This document shows positions 32,631-45,010 of a stretch of 64,000 bases of DNA, piece by piece. Each line of letters begins with the position of its first letter. The first letter of the stretch is position 1. The position numbers and the translations under genes were made by a program. The notes under the pieces are model-generated. The model did not search any database. It was not told the origin of the DNA and saw nothing but the letters and a program-made list of their open reading frames with translations. This DNA is from Camellia lanceoleosa (taxonomy: Eukaryota > Streptophyta > Magnoliopsida > Ericales > Theaceae). Location: assembly GCA_025200525.1 (NCBI GenBank), contig CM045761.1, positions 57,623,438 through 57,687,437 of the forward strand, in the 5' to 3' direction.

Positions 32631-34024
32631 AAAAGTTCAAAATCAAAACGGCGTTTCATAAATTCAGGCCATTCGGGGAAAAATTTTCGAGTTATAAAAC
32701 ATTTCTTTTTTTTTTTTTTTTTTTTTCTTCTTATGCAGTCTGAAACTGAAAACAGAGGGAGAGAAGAGAAAAGAAGAGAGAGGAAGAGAAAGAAAAGGAG
32801 AGAAAGAGAAGAGAGGGAAAGAGGGAATGAAGAGAAAGAGAGAGGGTCGATCGGCGATCGCCGATCATTGCCGCTGCCGCCGCCTTCGCCTCTATTTTTT
32901 TTTTCAGCCCCCATTTTTTTTTTTCCCAGATCGAAGCGTTTTTTTTTCCTGAAAATGTGTTGATGATGGTGATGTTGATGAAGATGTTGAATGGTTGACG
33001 AAAATGTTGATGTTGATGATGGATCTGATTTTATTTTATTTTATTTTCTGGATCTAAATAGTTGTTGACGATGATGATGATGATAATGTTGTTGATGATG
33101 ATGATGTTGTCTCTCTCTCTCTCTGCTACTCTCATCTTCCACCTCCTTCTTTTTCTTCTTTTGCGTTATTGGATAAAAAAAAAAAGAAAAATTCAAAACA
33201 ACGAAACAACGTCGTTTTTGAATTCGGGAGAATCGGGAAAGCAAGAATTCGAGCAACGTAGCACAACTGAAAAAAAAAAAATAAAACTACCCAAAACGAC
33301 GTCGTTTTGGGCAGTCAGGGGATTCGGCCTAACCCAGATTCGAGCTACAAACCATTTTTCTTCTCAAAATCATATTCATTGTTTAATGAGGAGAGTATCA
33401 TAATTTTTATATAGTATAATGATTTTATTTATTTATTTATTTATTTTTGTGTGTAATGTTGTGATTATTATTTCATAATATTATATTAAATTTTGAGAAA
33501 ACAAGAGGAAGTAGTATACAGTTTTGTTTTGTTTTGTTTTTTTTTGGTGAGTTCGTCATATTTGACTGCATTTTTCGGAGCTCGATAATGTTACTCTCGT
33601 TATAATTTCAATGCTATTTCTATAAAATTATTATATTTTCATGGGAAAGTTTAAAATTTTAATTATTAATATTTATATAATTTATTATTTATTTGTAATT
33701 ATTTTTCTAAACATCTATTGAAATGTAATTTTCTCTTATAATTAACTGGGTTTGTTAAGTTGGTTAATCATATCTATCTATATATATGGGGATTTCTAAC
33801 CCACAAGTCTTATACGAATTTCAATATCTTAATTTTAATTTTTTAATTTCTTGATTTAAAAAAATAATCTCAGTATTTATTGACTTCTCTCAACTCACAA
33901 GCTTTTTTGACTTCTCTCATAGTTACCACACCACCCTTTTCAACTTCTTCCATACAGTTACTGATGAGATTGTTAAATTATTTTTATAAAAAATATAAAA
34001 AAATATCTAAAACAAATATAAATA
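32631..34024. other. Intergenic: low-complexity and AT-rich
   Basis: Contains a T run at 32703-32726, GA-rich sequence 32755-32850, (GAT)n/(CT)n near 33068-33125, the 20-bp palindrome at 33291-33310, and a TTTA repeat near 33427-33447. No gene is supported. Confidence 0.45.
33291..33310. repeat. 20-bp perfect palindrome, same as MULE terminus
   Basis: CCAAAACGACGTCGTTTTGG, identical to 16867-16886. A partial version (AACAACGTCGTTTT) lies 90 bp upstream. Confidence 0.9.
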
Positions 34025-37000
34025 TCTATATATTATATAAGGAAAAGAGATTTCTAATGAGAAGCCTCCTAAGAGTTTCAAAATCTCATTTTAAAATTAT
34101 TGATTTTTCAATCTATAAAATAAATTGAAAAACCCATTGTTTGATTTATTTATTTAATTATTTTAGAAATAATAATTACCCATTAATTTATAGATTTCAA
34201 ATGGGAAGATAATAAAAATACTTCATAATCTCTCCATCATAATCTCTCTCTCACCAATTTTCAAAAACAAAATATTAAAATTTGCATTCATTTTCTTTCC
34301 AAAAAATCAAATAATATTTTTTATGAAAGTTGTGGATATTTATCTATATCTTACATATTATATTATAACATAACAAAAAAAATTAAAATTAAAAATCAGA
34401 TATAAATTAATAAATTTGATTTTTATTTATTGAGTTAAAATATTTCTTTTGCCTCTCAATATCTAATTTTAAATTTTAAAAATCTTTAAAGTCTATCTAA
34501 ATAAATCTGATTTGAAAATATCTCCAACTATTATACTTTAAATTAACAAAACTCCCATATCTATCACATATTTAACTCGCATCATAACTTATCTAAATAA
34601 TAATAATTAAAAAATAAAAAACCACTTAGAATTTTGAATTACAAGTTCCTAAAATCTCTCTCCTAATATTTCTCTCTTTCCTAAATCTCATCTTATAACA
34701 AAGTAACTATACATTGAAAAAATATTATACGCTAAAAAAAAAAACACACACACAAATTACAAAAATAAAAAAAATTATAGATTAAAAAAAAATTAAAACC
34801 ACAATTGTTAATTTTTATAATTTTAAAAATATTTAACAATAGTACTATTGGCTAACAAAGTAACTATAGATTAAAAAAAAAAAACTAAAATTGCTAATTT
34901 TTGTAATTTTAAAAATATTTAAAAACAATATTATTGGCTAACAAAGTAACTATAGATTTAAAAAATAATAATTGAATTACAAGTTCCAAAAATTTGTCCC
35001 CTAGTATTTATGTGTTTCCTAAATCTCATATTTTATCTATCTATACTATATATTATACCAAAGTGACTTTTCATCTTAGAGACCCTAAGTGTTTTAAAAC
35101 CAAAAAAAATAAAATAAAAATAAAATTAAAACATCTGTTGGCTATTCCAATGATATAAATACTAACCTTTAAAATTATTTAATGCAAATATATTGCTGAT
35201 AAAAACAAAGATAGATAGAAAAAAAGCACAAAATTCTTAACCTCCCACTCCTCAAAATAAATCAAGCTTTTATCTAAAAAGAATATAAATTTCATACAAT
35301 CTTCTCTCTCCTAAAAATAAATCTAATGAAAAAGAAGCTCTCTCACCTCCCATAAAATGTATACTATTAATATCTTTCACAACTGGTCTAATTTATATAA
35401 ATATAAAATTAAGCCTAATATAAAATAAAAATTAAACTTGATATCTAGATTCTCTCTATTCCATAATTAAACACAATTTTATTCCCAAATAAATTTAAGC
35501 ACATATATATATATATATTATTTAAAATATCATAATTTATTATTTTTTATAATGATTCCATGATTTATAATTTAGAAAAGGAAAGATGAAAAAAATTATT
35601 ATTGTGCACTCATTCTCTAACTAATTTTTTCTTCTATCCAAAAATCCTAGCTATCATACATTATACTTTTTCCAAGCCATTCATGTTTTCCTTGCCATTT
35701 AAATATTACATTCATGGAACAATAAAACTCATTATTTTTTAAGTTTCTTTTTATGAGACAATTTGGAAGTTAGTTTATGTTTAATCTACTGTATTCTTTA
35801 AACATACTCTTTTATCTTTTAGCTACACCGTTTTTTCCTCTTTTTTTTTTTATTTTTATTTTTATTTTTATCTGTGACCATTGTTTTTTTTATTTTGTAT
35901 TTTGTATTTTGTGTGTCATTTCTCCCTCCTCTCTACCAACCATTATCGGTTTTTTTTTTTTTTATAACTATTTTTTGTTAGTTAATATTACTTTACTAGA
36001 ATTTTTATACTAAAATGGCGTAATAGGGTCACTTGTATAATAAAAAACATGTCACTTATTATAAAGTGATAGATCAAAATCCAAACAAAATCATTATTAA
36101 TAAGTTTTTTGTATTGATTTTATGTTTGTATATCATTATTTAAAAAAAAAAAAATACTTTAATATTTTCTTGATATTATGATATGTGTTAATTGACAGTT
36201 GGTACACAACATTATTTCAAAGGCATATAATAGTTTTTCAAAGCCATAAAAAGAATATTAATTTTAATCAATTTTTTAAAAACTATTAAAGGTATTAGTC
36301 AATTATTTAATTATTTATCTTTAATATGTGCAGCTTATCTCTTCTTTTATGGTACCTTTTTCTCTATTCCACTGTAACTTCATATGTTTTTAGAAAAAAA
36401 ATCATATGTAATTTAAAATTTTAAATCTTTTTATATAGAAAGGTAAAAAATAAATTTTAGAATTTAAAATATAGCTGTACAAAGCCACATCATTTTAAAT
36501 ATAGCTATATTTATAATTAATTTTAATCAATCTATTACCTATCCTTATTTATATTATTATATAAATAAAAATGTTATACGATAATTGAAATTCAACGTCC
36601 TAATCTATTTTTTTTCAAAATTTAAAATTGTTAAAATGCATATGTTGCAATATCATTAATTTTTTCCTATTATAAATTTTATTTCAAATCTTATAAGATT
36701 TGTTCAATGACTAATATTCAATTTTTGTAAAAATATTCCAATATATTCCTTCCAAAAGTTAATATAGCAAGTCTACAAAATTATATTTTAAAACTCAAAA
36801 TTATTAATATTGTTATTTATTTTTATTTTTGTTTTAAACAAGCATGTTAAAGTATAAATAGATATCCAAATAAAATTATACTTACTAATAAATGTGACTT
36901 AGTTTTAATATATTTTTATTCTAAAATAGTGAAGTATTAGAACTATGTCATTTTTTTTTTATAACAAAACATAATTTTAATTGTTAATTGTCAATACAAC

Positions 37001-37166
37001 AATTTTAATTTATCTATACTATATATTATAGTAAAGGAATATTTAAAACAAAACTCTTAAAGTTATATATAAAATTTTATTTAAAAGAGATAAAATACAA
37101 AAAGTTAAAATAATTATCTAAATAATGTATTATTTTATCCCGTACATAGCACGGGTGATTTGCTAA
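34025..37166 (+). mobile_element. Nest of non-autonomous Helitron-like elements
   Basis: A Helitron-type 3' end is at 37139-37166: hairpin stem CCCGT/ACGGG, then GATTTG and terminal CTAA followed by T. Helitron-like 5' ends starting A|TC occur at 34025 (TCTATATATTATATAAGG), 35036 (TCTATCTATACTATATATTA) and 37013 (TCTATACTATATATTATAG). The region is about 80% A+T with no RepHel protein. One interpretation is successive insertions or truncations sharing one 3' end; which 5' end pairs with the hairpin is unknown. Confidence 0.5.
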
Positions 37167-38370
37167 TACACTATAAACTAAGAGATTAGGATAATAAATG
37201 AGCCAAAAGGAGCTGAGTAGTAAGTTGTTTAAAAATGAGTTTTAAAAGGTATTCAATTTTGACTTGTTCGCTTTGGGGTTGTTTAGTGCAACTTATTTGA
37301 ATTACTTTTAACTTTTTATTTGGGAGTTTGTGCCAGATTATTTGGTACAGTTTCTGCTTTAAAAAGTAGATTTTGAAAGGGAAATTTGGTCAAAGTCCTT
37401 TCATAATAAAAGTTTAATGCATTAAGAACAAGTATAAAAAGTTTTCTTTGAAATGTCTAACACATACTACTATTACCAAAATATCATTAGTGAATAATTT
37501 AATATTTTAAACTTTAAAATAATATAACTTTTAATTTGGATGTCGATTTTTAATAAAATTAGTATTTTTAAAATCATCTCAACAAGATCTATTAAATAAG
37601 ATCCATGTTGACTATGAAATTCTTTAAAAAAAAATTTCCTTCAAAATTGACATAAACAGTAACATGTTACGCTATTTGACAGTAATATGTTACTCTTTTT
37701 CATAGTAAAATGTTACTCTGGTTGATAGTAACATTTTACTGTCTGTTTTAAATAGGATATCAACAACAAAAACAGAGTACCATAGTAAGGAAGAGAAGAT
37801 CAAACCGAAGATAGCAAACAAAAAATTAAGAATGAGGACCTACTGTCTTTGGCGGATCTTCGTTCTTCTTAATGGCTTTGTCGTTGAGGACAACCGAGAA
37901 TAATAAACAGCAAAGGTAATTTCCACTGAATAAAGCAATCAATGCAACATAAATACCCATTATTCACTATTTATTTTCCTTTTATTTCTCAACAACCAAA
38001 GAAATGGCCCTATTTTGTTTGGTTGACAAGAAAAAAGAGCAAAAGAAAATGATTATTAGAAAATCAAAGTGCAACAAATTCTGATTTTTAGTTCAAATAT
38101 AAAATTGGCTTATCCAGGCAATCGCGCAAAGTTCAATGAAATCAATCTTGTTAAAAATGTCATTTGCTTATCTATGAAATTGGAATCCTCAGAAAACAAA
38201 CAAGAGTGGTAATGATCAAACAATGTAATAAATAAGTATAAAGGTACATTGTTACAAATTCTTTATACATGAAAACTACAGTATCGAGCAGTTGACATGC
38301 ACCATGGCTCTTCTTCGCCCGAGCTCTCTCTCTCTCTCTCTCATGTTTTAGTAGTAAACTTCCCAGTGTG
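37167..38370. other. Intergenic, no gene recognised
   Basis: Contains a small array of AGTAACATGTTAC-like palindromes (37658-37745) and a (CT)n tract near 38325-38342. Confidence 0.4.
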
Positions 38371-38375
38371 ATCAT
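38371..38375. repeat. 5-bp target-site duplication of solo LTR copy 2 (left)
   Basis: ATCAT here and at 40792-40796. Confidence 0.75.
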
Positions 38376-38559
38376 TATAGCGATCCCGGTTTTCCCTTCT
38401 TTGGTTGTTGTATTCCGGACTCGGTTTCGTGGATGTTGGTTGTTGCATATGTTTCATTTTCGTCCTTTAATTCTTTGTATTTGAGTTTTAGGATGTGTTG
38501 GGCAGGTTTGTAACAGGTTGGGTGTGTTTTGAAACAAATGGTTGCTGCCCAGTTTTTGG

Positions 38560-38945
38560 TGTCTTCGCTCGAGCAAGGCTTTTGTCGCTCGAGCGAGCTT
38601 TGTGTTTTAGTTTCTTCGCTCGAGCTAGGGTTCCTTTGCTTGAGCGAGAGTTGAGTGGTGTGTCTGTTGGCTCGAGACAGAAGTCTTGCGCTCGAGCTTA
38701 CGTCTGTGTCTGGTTTTGGACCTGAAGGTTGCATTTCTTGGCTCGAGCGAGTTTTCCTTCGCTGGAGCGAGCGAGAACTATGTTTTGGGTTTCTTCGCTT
38801 GAGCGAGCTTTCCTTCGCTCCAACGTGCTTCTGGATTGCAGACTTGAAGCTTCGTATTGTTGGCTCGAGCGAGGCTTTCTGCGCTCGAGCGAGGTTTCTT
38901 TGTGTCTAGTCGCTCGAGCGACCATTCCTTCGCTCGAGTGAGGCT
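38560..38945. repeat. CTCGAGCG-motif array in solo LTR, copy 2
   Basis: Roughly 18 GCTCGAGCGAG-type motifs, most preceded by TTC and spaced 15-40 bp, matching the array at 23986-24290. Confidence 0.9.
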
Positions 38946-39561
38946 CAAATATATCAGTTGGCAGCAGTGGGTTACACTTCACTTTTTCATCATCTTCTTT
39001 ACTCAAACCCTAGCCCCAGCTATTTCTCTCTCTATATTCATCTTCTCTCTACAAATCCATCTAGTTCTAGTAGTCTTTTACCCTAGTTCCTTTATATAAA
39101 GTGTAGAGCTTGGTGTGGGCTATGTTTTGATCCGAAAATCTTTGTATTTGGAGCATCTCAAATTTTCTTCATCTTCTCTTTTGGGTCTCTTCTTTTGAGG
39201 TAGGGATACCCTACTCCTTCTTATGGGTTTTGACATAAATTTTAGTCATTTTGATCAATTGGTGAATGGTGGTAATTTTGAAAAAGTTAGGGTTTGATTT
39301 GTAATTTACAAAAGAGGGGTTTTCCATGTTTGGGTCAAATATGTATAAGAGACTTGAAATTGGGGGTTGGTTATGAAATATGAGTGAAATTTGAGCCTTG
39401 GGGGCAACCTTGTGAATAAGGAAAAAATGCCCTAGTTACATTGAATAATTAATTTGAGAAAGTGTGAAACTGAGTTGAAAATCATGAAATTGGGAAATTA
39501 TGGGATTAAATGGTGTAGTTGGATTAGTTAATCACTCACTTATGGAAATGTTGATATTTTG

Positions 39562-39810
39562 GCCCTGTTTGGTACAGCTTAATTTCAGCTTATTTCAGCT
39601 TTCAGCTTAATTTAAGCTATTTTGATGTGTTTGGTTTAGCTTAACAATACAGCTTATAGCTTTTTGTAAGTCAGAAATCAACTTATTCTTTGAGTGGGGT
39701 AGGAGAAGCTTAATTTATAAGTCAGAAATCAGTTTATGTTCATAGTTATAAGCTATAAGCTGTTAAGGTATAAGCTATAAGCACTTTCTCACAGCTCTAC
39801 CAAACAGGGC
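39562..39810. mobile_element. MITE nested in solo LTR copy 2 (249 bp)
   Basis: The terminal inverted repeat is GCCCTGTTTGGTA at both ends; the interior is rich in AGCTTATAAGCT-like words. Solo LTR copy 1 lacks it at the matching point (near 23345-23375), giving an empty-site comparison. Target duplication is T-rich and not certain, so superfamily is undecided (hAT or Harbinger type). Confidence 0.78.
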
Positions 39811-40796
39811 TTTTATCTGATTGATAAATTTATTATCTGTTTAGAGATAATTGCTTTGGGCTATCGGTGAAGGATAGTCTTGATTGTTATAGACACTGTA
39901 TGTTGATTAGGAAAAATTGAAACTAATCACCTGGAATATGTCATTGAATATGACGGTTGGAATAATACATCGAATATGTGTATTGAATGATCATTGTATA
40001 TGATAAGTGTTTAAATACATTGTATATGTATATTGTGTGGGAGGAGATAGGGGATGTACTCCATGGTTTGAGAGGAGATAGGGAATGGACTCCATTTATA
40101 ACTAAGTTGGCCGGAGTATCCAGGGTGAAAGTCCCGAAATCTTAATTACGTTTGCATAACATAGATAATTGAAGTATGGAAGTGTTTAATATGAGATGTA
40201 GTCTCATTTGAATTGCGGATGTTGGAAGTGTTTTAATGTGAGTTATAATCTCATTTAATTATTTGGCTAGACAATGAGCCATGTTTGTGAATTGAAATTG
40301 GTTAAGTAGAGGAAAGTGGAATGAAACACGAGCGTGTTTGTTATGAAACTGGAAACTGTTGTAGGTTGGTTTACAAGTGTTAACCTTTTATCGAATGCTA
40401 ATGTTTTAGTTATTGCTCATATTTGGTTTAGTATATCTTCACTGGGCTTTGGCTCACCCTATATGGGACATTATTTTCAGGTACAGATGGTATGCCACCT
40501 TCAAGGACGTAGCTGGGGAGGCTTAGAGGCTGAAAGATCTTTTTGACTTTATCTTTTTGTATTACATGTAAATCAAGCCAAGGGCTCATTTTGTATAAAG
40601 AGTTAGAACTCTTCTTTTGTTGCAACCAAATGTTGACTTGGAAAATTGTAAGCCCGTAGGACATTTACTTTTGTTGTCAACATGTAATACTTTTGTACTT
40701 AATACTCTGATGAATGGAAAATATGCTTTATTCTCTTGTCTATGCATGTCAAGAATGTTGGGTTTATATGTATATTTTTGAGGGCGTTACAATCAT

Positions 40797-41529
40797 TGTC
40801 TTCGTTCTTTACTGAGATATATATCCAGGGTAAGATTATCTAGAAAAAGAAGAAAAAATATTAATTTGTTCTTCATGAAGAACACGCTTCATATTTAGGG
40901 GGTTTATGAAGTAAAATATTTTGGGTTGTCCTTTACACACTAACATATTGGGCCTAGGTGGTTTTAGCCAAATTTTCCATTTTCAAAAATTAGGTACAAG
41001 ATGCTTTTGGTTTTTTTACTTTTAGATTATAAACTTTTTATTTACAATAAGTTGTACCAAAAATCACCTTAACGAGTCAATCTTGAACCAACTTTTAACA
41101 ATTCTAGCACAAGTTAAACTCGAGTAATTTCATTTTTTGTAGTAGATATATATATATACATATCGAGTAGACTTGTAGATTGTTTAAATTTAACTTTTTA
41201 ATGAGTTTTAAAATGTGTTTGAATTGTGTTTATTTACCTAACAAGTCCATCTCCCACCCACACCAATCTTTAACTTTCAGATATTTGAACTGGGTTTGGC
41301 TTAAATTTATCTGGGTATTCTTTAATTTTTCAATAATTTTCAACTCAAATTTGGGTTTTTCTTATTATTTGTCTTAGTTCATGCAAAGGGCAATTCAGAG
41401 AGAAGAGAAAAGTAAGAAGGAAGAGGAGGTGTCATACCTGATGGGAACTTCCCATCATCTGGTACCCTAAATAAATGGTAATCTTTCCCCCCCCCTTTTT
41501 TTTTTATTTTTTATTTTTATATAAAAAAA

Positions 41530-41580
<51 letters not shown>

Positions 41581-41699
41581 TAATCTTTGGTTATGTAGGA
41601 GAGTCAATATTTTGATTCTTGGTGTCCAATTTAATGCTCATCCATGGTGCTTAATTTTTATTTTTAGTTTATGGTAGATAACTTTGTAATATTTAAGTT
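40797..41699. other. Intergenic, no gene recognised
   Basis: AT-rich; ends in a compound microsatellite (41532-41580). Confidence 0.4.
41532..41580. repeat. Compound microsatellite (CT)n(AT)n
   Basis: About 14 CT units followed by 10 AT units. Confidence 0.95.
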
Positions 41700-41834
41700 C
41701 AACTGAGAGACTGCTCCATTTTACCCAGTGAATACCTCTACCATCCGGATTACCTCCCCACCAAAAATTGCTCATGAAAGCGTTATGTTGATCACATAAT
41801 TTTTTTGGGAAAGGCGAAGTAGGCCATAGCATAC
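41700..41834 (-). pseudogene. LINE reverse-transcriptase fragment at Tat insertion site
   Basis: The minus-strand frame encodes FPKKLCDQHNAFMSNFWWGG and GIHWVKWSSLS, the conserved block just after the RT core of plant LINE ORF2 (typically ...LP...LC..I....FWWG...HWV.W). It is cut at 41834 by the start of the Tat LTR and fades out near 41700. Confidence 0.75.
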
Positions 41835-43524
41835 TGTAGACGTCCCCGAACGCCTCGGGAGGGATGAGTCCCCCGTTCTGTTTATTTTGGGCTCACTACA
41901 GTTCAGGACTCAATGTCACGGTTCTTAATCTGAACCAAAGAGTCCAAATCCGGCAAATCGATTTTGAAAACAGATTTTTTTGAAAGAAGTGCCAAACATG
42001 GACTGTTTTGCTAGATACAGAGTCGCCACCTAAATATTTTATTTTGGAAAATTTAGGAAACCCTGACTCGTGCCTAAGGCCACGTGTCCGTCATCATCAA
42101 AGTTACCTCAGCTCGGGAACTTGGGTACGATTGGGGAAGGTCACTTCGTGAGCACCTCCGCTCGCTCGATCAAAGATCGGCCTCTACTAACCATGATATC
42201 TAGTTTTGAAAACATTATGTGTTTTTATTCCAGTTATTAGCCTAGATTTACTATGTGATGCGCACAGCATACAAGTATAGACTGGATCGCCTGAATTGGA
42301 ACAAAACATTTCATGTTTGTTTTTGAAAGATGGTTTGCTACTCGCAAGTAGGCTTAAAATGCAGATTTTGCCACCCTCGGGTGGGCTTAGAAAAGATGGT
42401 TCTGTCACTATCTAGTGGGCTTAAAACTCACAGTTGATGATTTATTCCAATCCAAATAACCCAACCTTCACCCACAGGCATTTAGGCAGTTATATCACAT
42501 AAGCAAATAGCCTTATGGTAAGCATGCTATCATGGCAGTCACTCACACACATGCAAGGATGCTAAAGCGTAAAAACTTACCGAGTACTCCAAGCCAAAAC
42601 AAAAACTATGTTAGAAATCTATGCATGATCCTAACTATACAGAAATGCCTAATGCAACACATGCGAAAATGCAACTATAGCAGGCTCGGCTATTCTAAAC
42701 ATGGCATATGGGATGCTACAGCTAACATGTATTCAACTTAGAATTGAAATACAATGCAGTGAGTATGATGCGCGAGTCTTGCATGCAAAACAGATGAATG
42801 AATGCAAACATGCTATCATACTGTATGCTAATTGAAACATGCCCTAATCTAACCATCATAAGCAGAAAAATAAAAAGGAGAAAGATACGGGGTTGGAAGA
42901 CATACATCACACGACACACACTTATTACAACATTGCCCTCGGAGGGTCCGAATAAATAATATACAGTCCCAAATGAATAATTATAGTTCGAATAAATACA
43001 AAATCCTAATTAATTAACAAATTAACTAAGGAAAGCGGTAAATAAGCATGCAAGCTAGGGACTGTCTCGACTTTGCTCTGGATGATGAATGATGCATGCT
43101 CGGGTTGCCTTGCGCAGAAATCCACTGCGATGCCCAAATTAGCCTCTGTTTACAATTAAGCTCGGAATATTACACGAAGCTCCAAAAGACTGTCGGTTTC
43201 TGATTTGCTGCAACAGAGAGCAGGCAAGGGGTATGGCAATGTATTTTCACACATGTATGCATGCCTCGATCCTCGTGCCACCAATCACGCATCTCGATGC
43301 ATGATGGCCGAGGAGTCGAATTGCACAACTCAATATGAAATGAATGCACGTATAAACACAACAAGACCGAGACTCCATCATGGTTAATCTGGAGTGTCGG
43401 TGACTGGGAATTGAGACACGTTCCGTCACTCGGAGTACGAAACGTTCCTCGTTTCCCGTGCTTGAGCTAACTCTTATCCCAAGCACGATGCAATATGCAT
43501 GACATGCATGAATGCAATCCTAAT

Positions 43525-43660
43525 AGGCAATTTAGCATACACAATGCTATGAAATGGCATACACAATGCTCGATGTAACATGGCATACACAATGCTCTAA
43601 CATTCAACCTAGCATATGCAATGCTATGAATTGAAATGGCATACACAATGCAATATGGGC
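43525..43660. repeat. GGCATACACAATGCT short repeat in LTR A
   Basis: Five near-identical copies separated by 15-30 bp. Confidence 0.88.
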
Positions 43661-44442
43661 TTACACCAATATGAGCGGACCTCAGCCACACCCACATCAG
43701 TGGCCATAAGATGAAAATGAGACACTGGCAAGTGCACGCATGCACGCAAACCGAGGACCGAACCTAAGGCACGAAATGCCACTCTAACAAGGCATGGCAA
43801 GGGATGCAATATGGAAAACAAGCATGTGAATTTTAGCACTGAAATGTGATGCAAAATGACCCCGAAACATGGAAACAAGACGCCCGATGCATGAAATGGT
43901 CCCGAAACATAAAACTAGGCACATGTATTGACCTATAGCTATACAAAGCATGCATTTTTTGATCATGAAGCATGAAGACAGAACCAAGGAAGTCCCAAAA
44001 CATGAATATTTTTAGTCCAAAGCATGGCCAAAAGATGCTAGCAAGATGGCCTAACATAGCATGCAATTTTGACTAGCAAACATAGGTTACATGGCATGTA
44101 TATGAAGAAAGTGAGAACTCATCAAAATAGCAAAAATCAGTGAATAAAACATGCCAAAATACGCCCAAATAACCATGGAAATGCAGCCAACATATGCACA
44201 AATGAGGGGCACCTTTGGAAGGGCATACAAGGGGTTATTAGACACATATAAGATAGAAATGAAGCATGACCAAAACAACTCTGGAAATCAAATATGGTAG
44301 TCCCAAAACTCACCAAATTGACCCTGAAATGTGACTTCAAACCATGCAAGATAGGGTCTCTTTGGAAGGCCAAAATGACCACCAAACAAGTCAAGGTGAG
44401 AGGGGGTCACCCCCCTCTGATTTGGAGGCTCAAAACAGTGTG

Positions 44443-44478
44443 CTAGCCACTGAAAATCCATTGGATTTCAGTGGCTAG
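44443..44478. promoter_or_regulatory. 36-nt LTR hairpin (LTR A copy)
   Basis: Stem CTAGCCACTGAAA/TTTCAGTGGCTAG continues through TCC/GGA with one bulged A and loop ATT. A same-length hairpin with different sequence is at 54876-54911 in the solo LTR. Confidence 0.75.
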
Positions 44479-44625
44479 AAGGCCAAACAAAGCATGCAAC
44501 AAGAGCTTAGGTGTAAGGCTCAAAATAAGAGGGAATCAAGCATACAAGGAAGCATGTGACCTAAAATAAGAAAATTCCCTTAATAAAACATGAAGATGAT
44601 GTCAAAAAAAAAAACTTTTTCCAGT

Positions 44626-45010
44626 TTATAACAAGTCTCAAAAATGAACACAAGTGAGGCTAAATCAACATGCAAAAATGGCCCTAAAAAAGAGATTAGA
44701 GACAAGGGACAGCAGCTGGCCCCAAATAGCAAAGAGCCCTTCAACAAAGTTGAAGAGGGGCTCAGAAAATGGCACTTTACAGTTTACAGCCAAGTCCAAA
44801 ACAGCTCACAAATAAGACTAAAATACCATGCAAAAATAGGCCTAAAAGAGAGTTTAAACACAAAGGGTGAGGAGAAGACCTCAAACAGAGAAAGGCCCTT
44901 GATCAAACATGGAGATGAGCTCAAAATATGACTATTTACAGTTTGGGTCAGAGCCCAAAAATGCTAGAAACGAAAGCTAAAATAGCATGCAAAATAGGGC
45001 AAGAAAAGAG
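44626..45010. repeat. Tandem repeat in LTR A, period about 157 bp, ~2.4 copies
   Basis: Blocks starting CAGTTTATAACAAGTC, CAGTTTACAGCCAAGTCC and CAGTTTGGGTCAGAGCCC (near 44624, 44780 and 44939) each continue into CATGCAAAAAT...AAAAGAGA text. Confidence 0.8.

Larger units (their letters stand above)
38376..40791 (+). mobile_element. Solo LTR (2.4 kb), same family as 22331-24467, opposite orientation
   Basis: Begins TATAGCGATCCCGG and ends GAGGGCGTTACA, the reverse complement of the ends of copy 1. An exact 5-bp direct repeat ATCAT flanks it. Shared blocks include the CTCGAGCG array, the tract around CCGACACCC/GGAGTATCC, and the TTGGCTCACCC segment. The extra length relative to copy 1 is largely a 249-bp MITE at 39562-39810. 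No protein-coding sequence is seen. Orientation call is arbitrary. Confidence 0.75.

Noticed and set aside
33041..33403. Met- and His-rich frames near 33.1 kb
   Set aside because: Translation of (GAT)n and (CT)n simple repeats.
43170..44400. Many minus-strand open frames
   Set aside because: Low-complexity LTR sequence with Cys/His-rich translation; no domains, and lies within LTR A.
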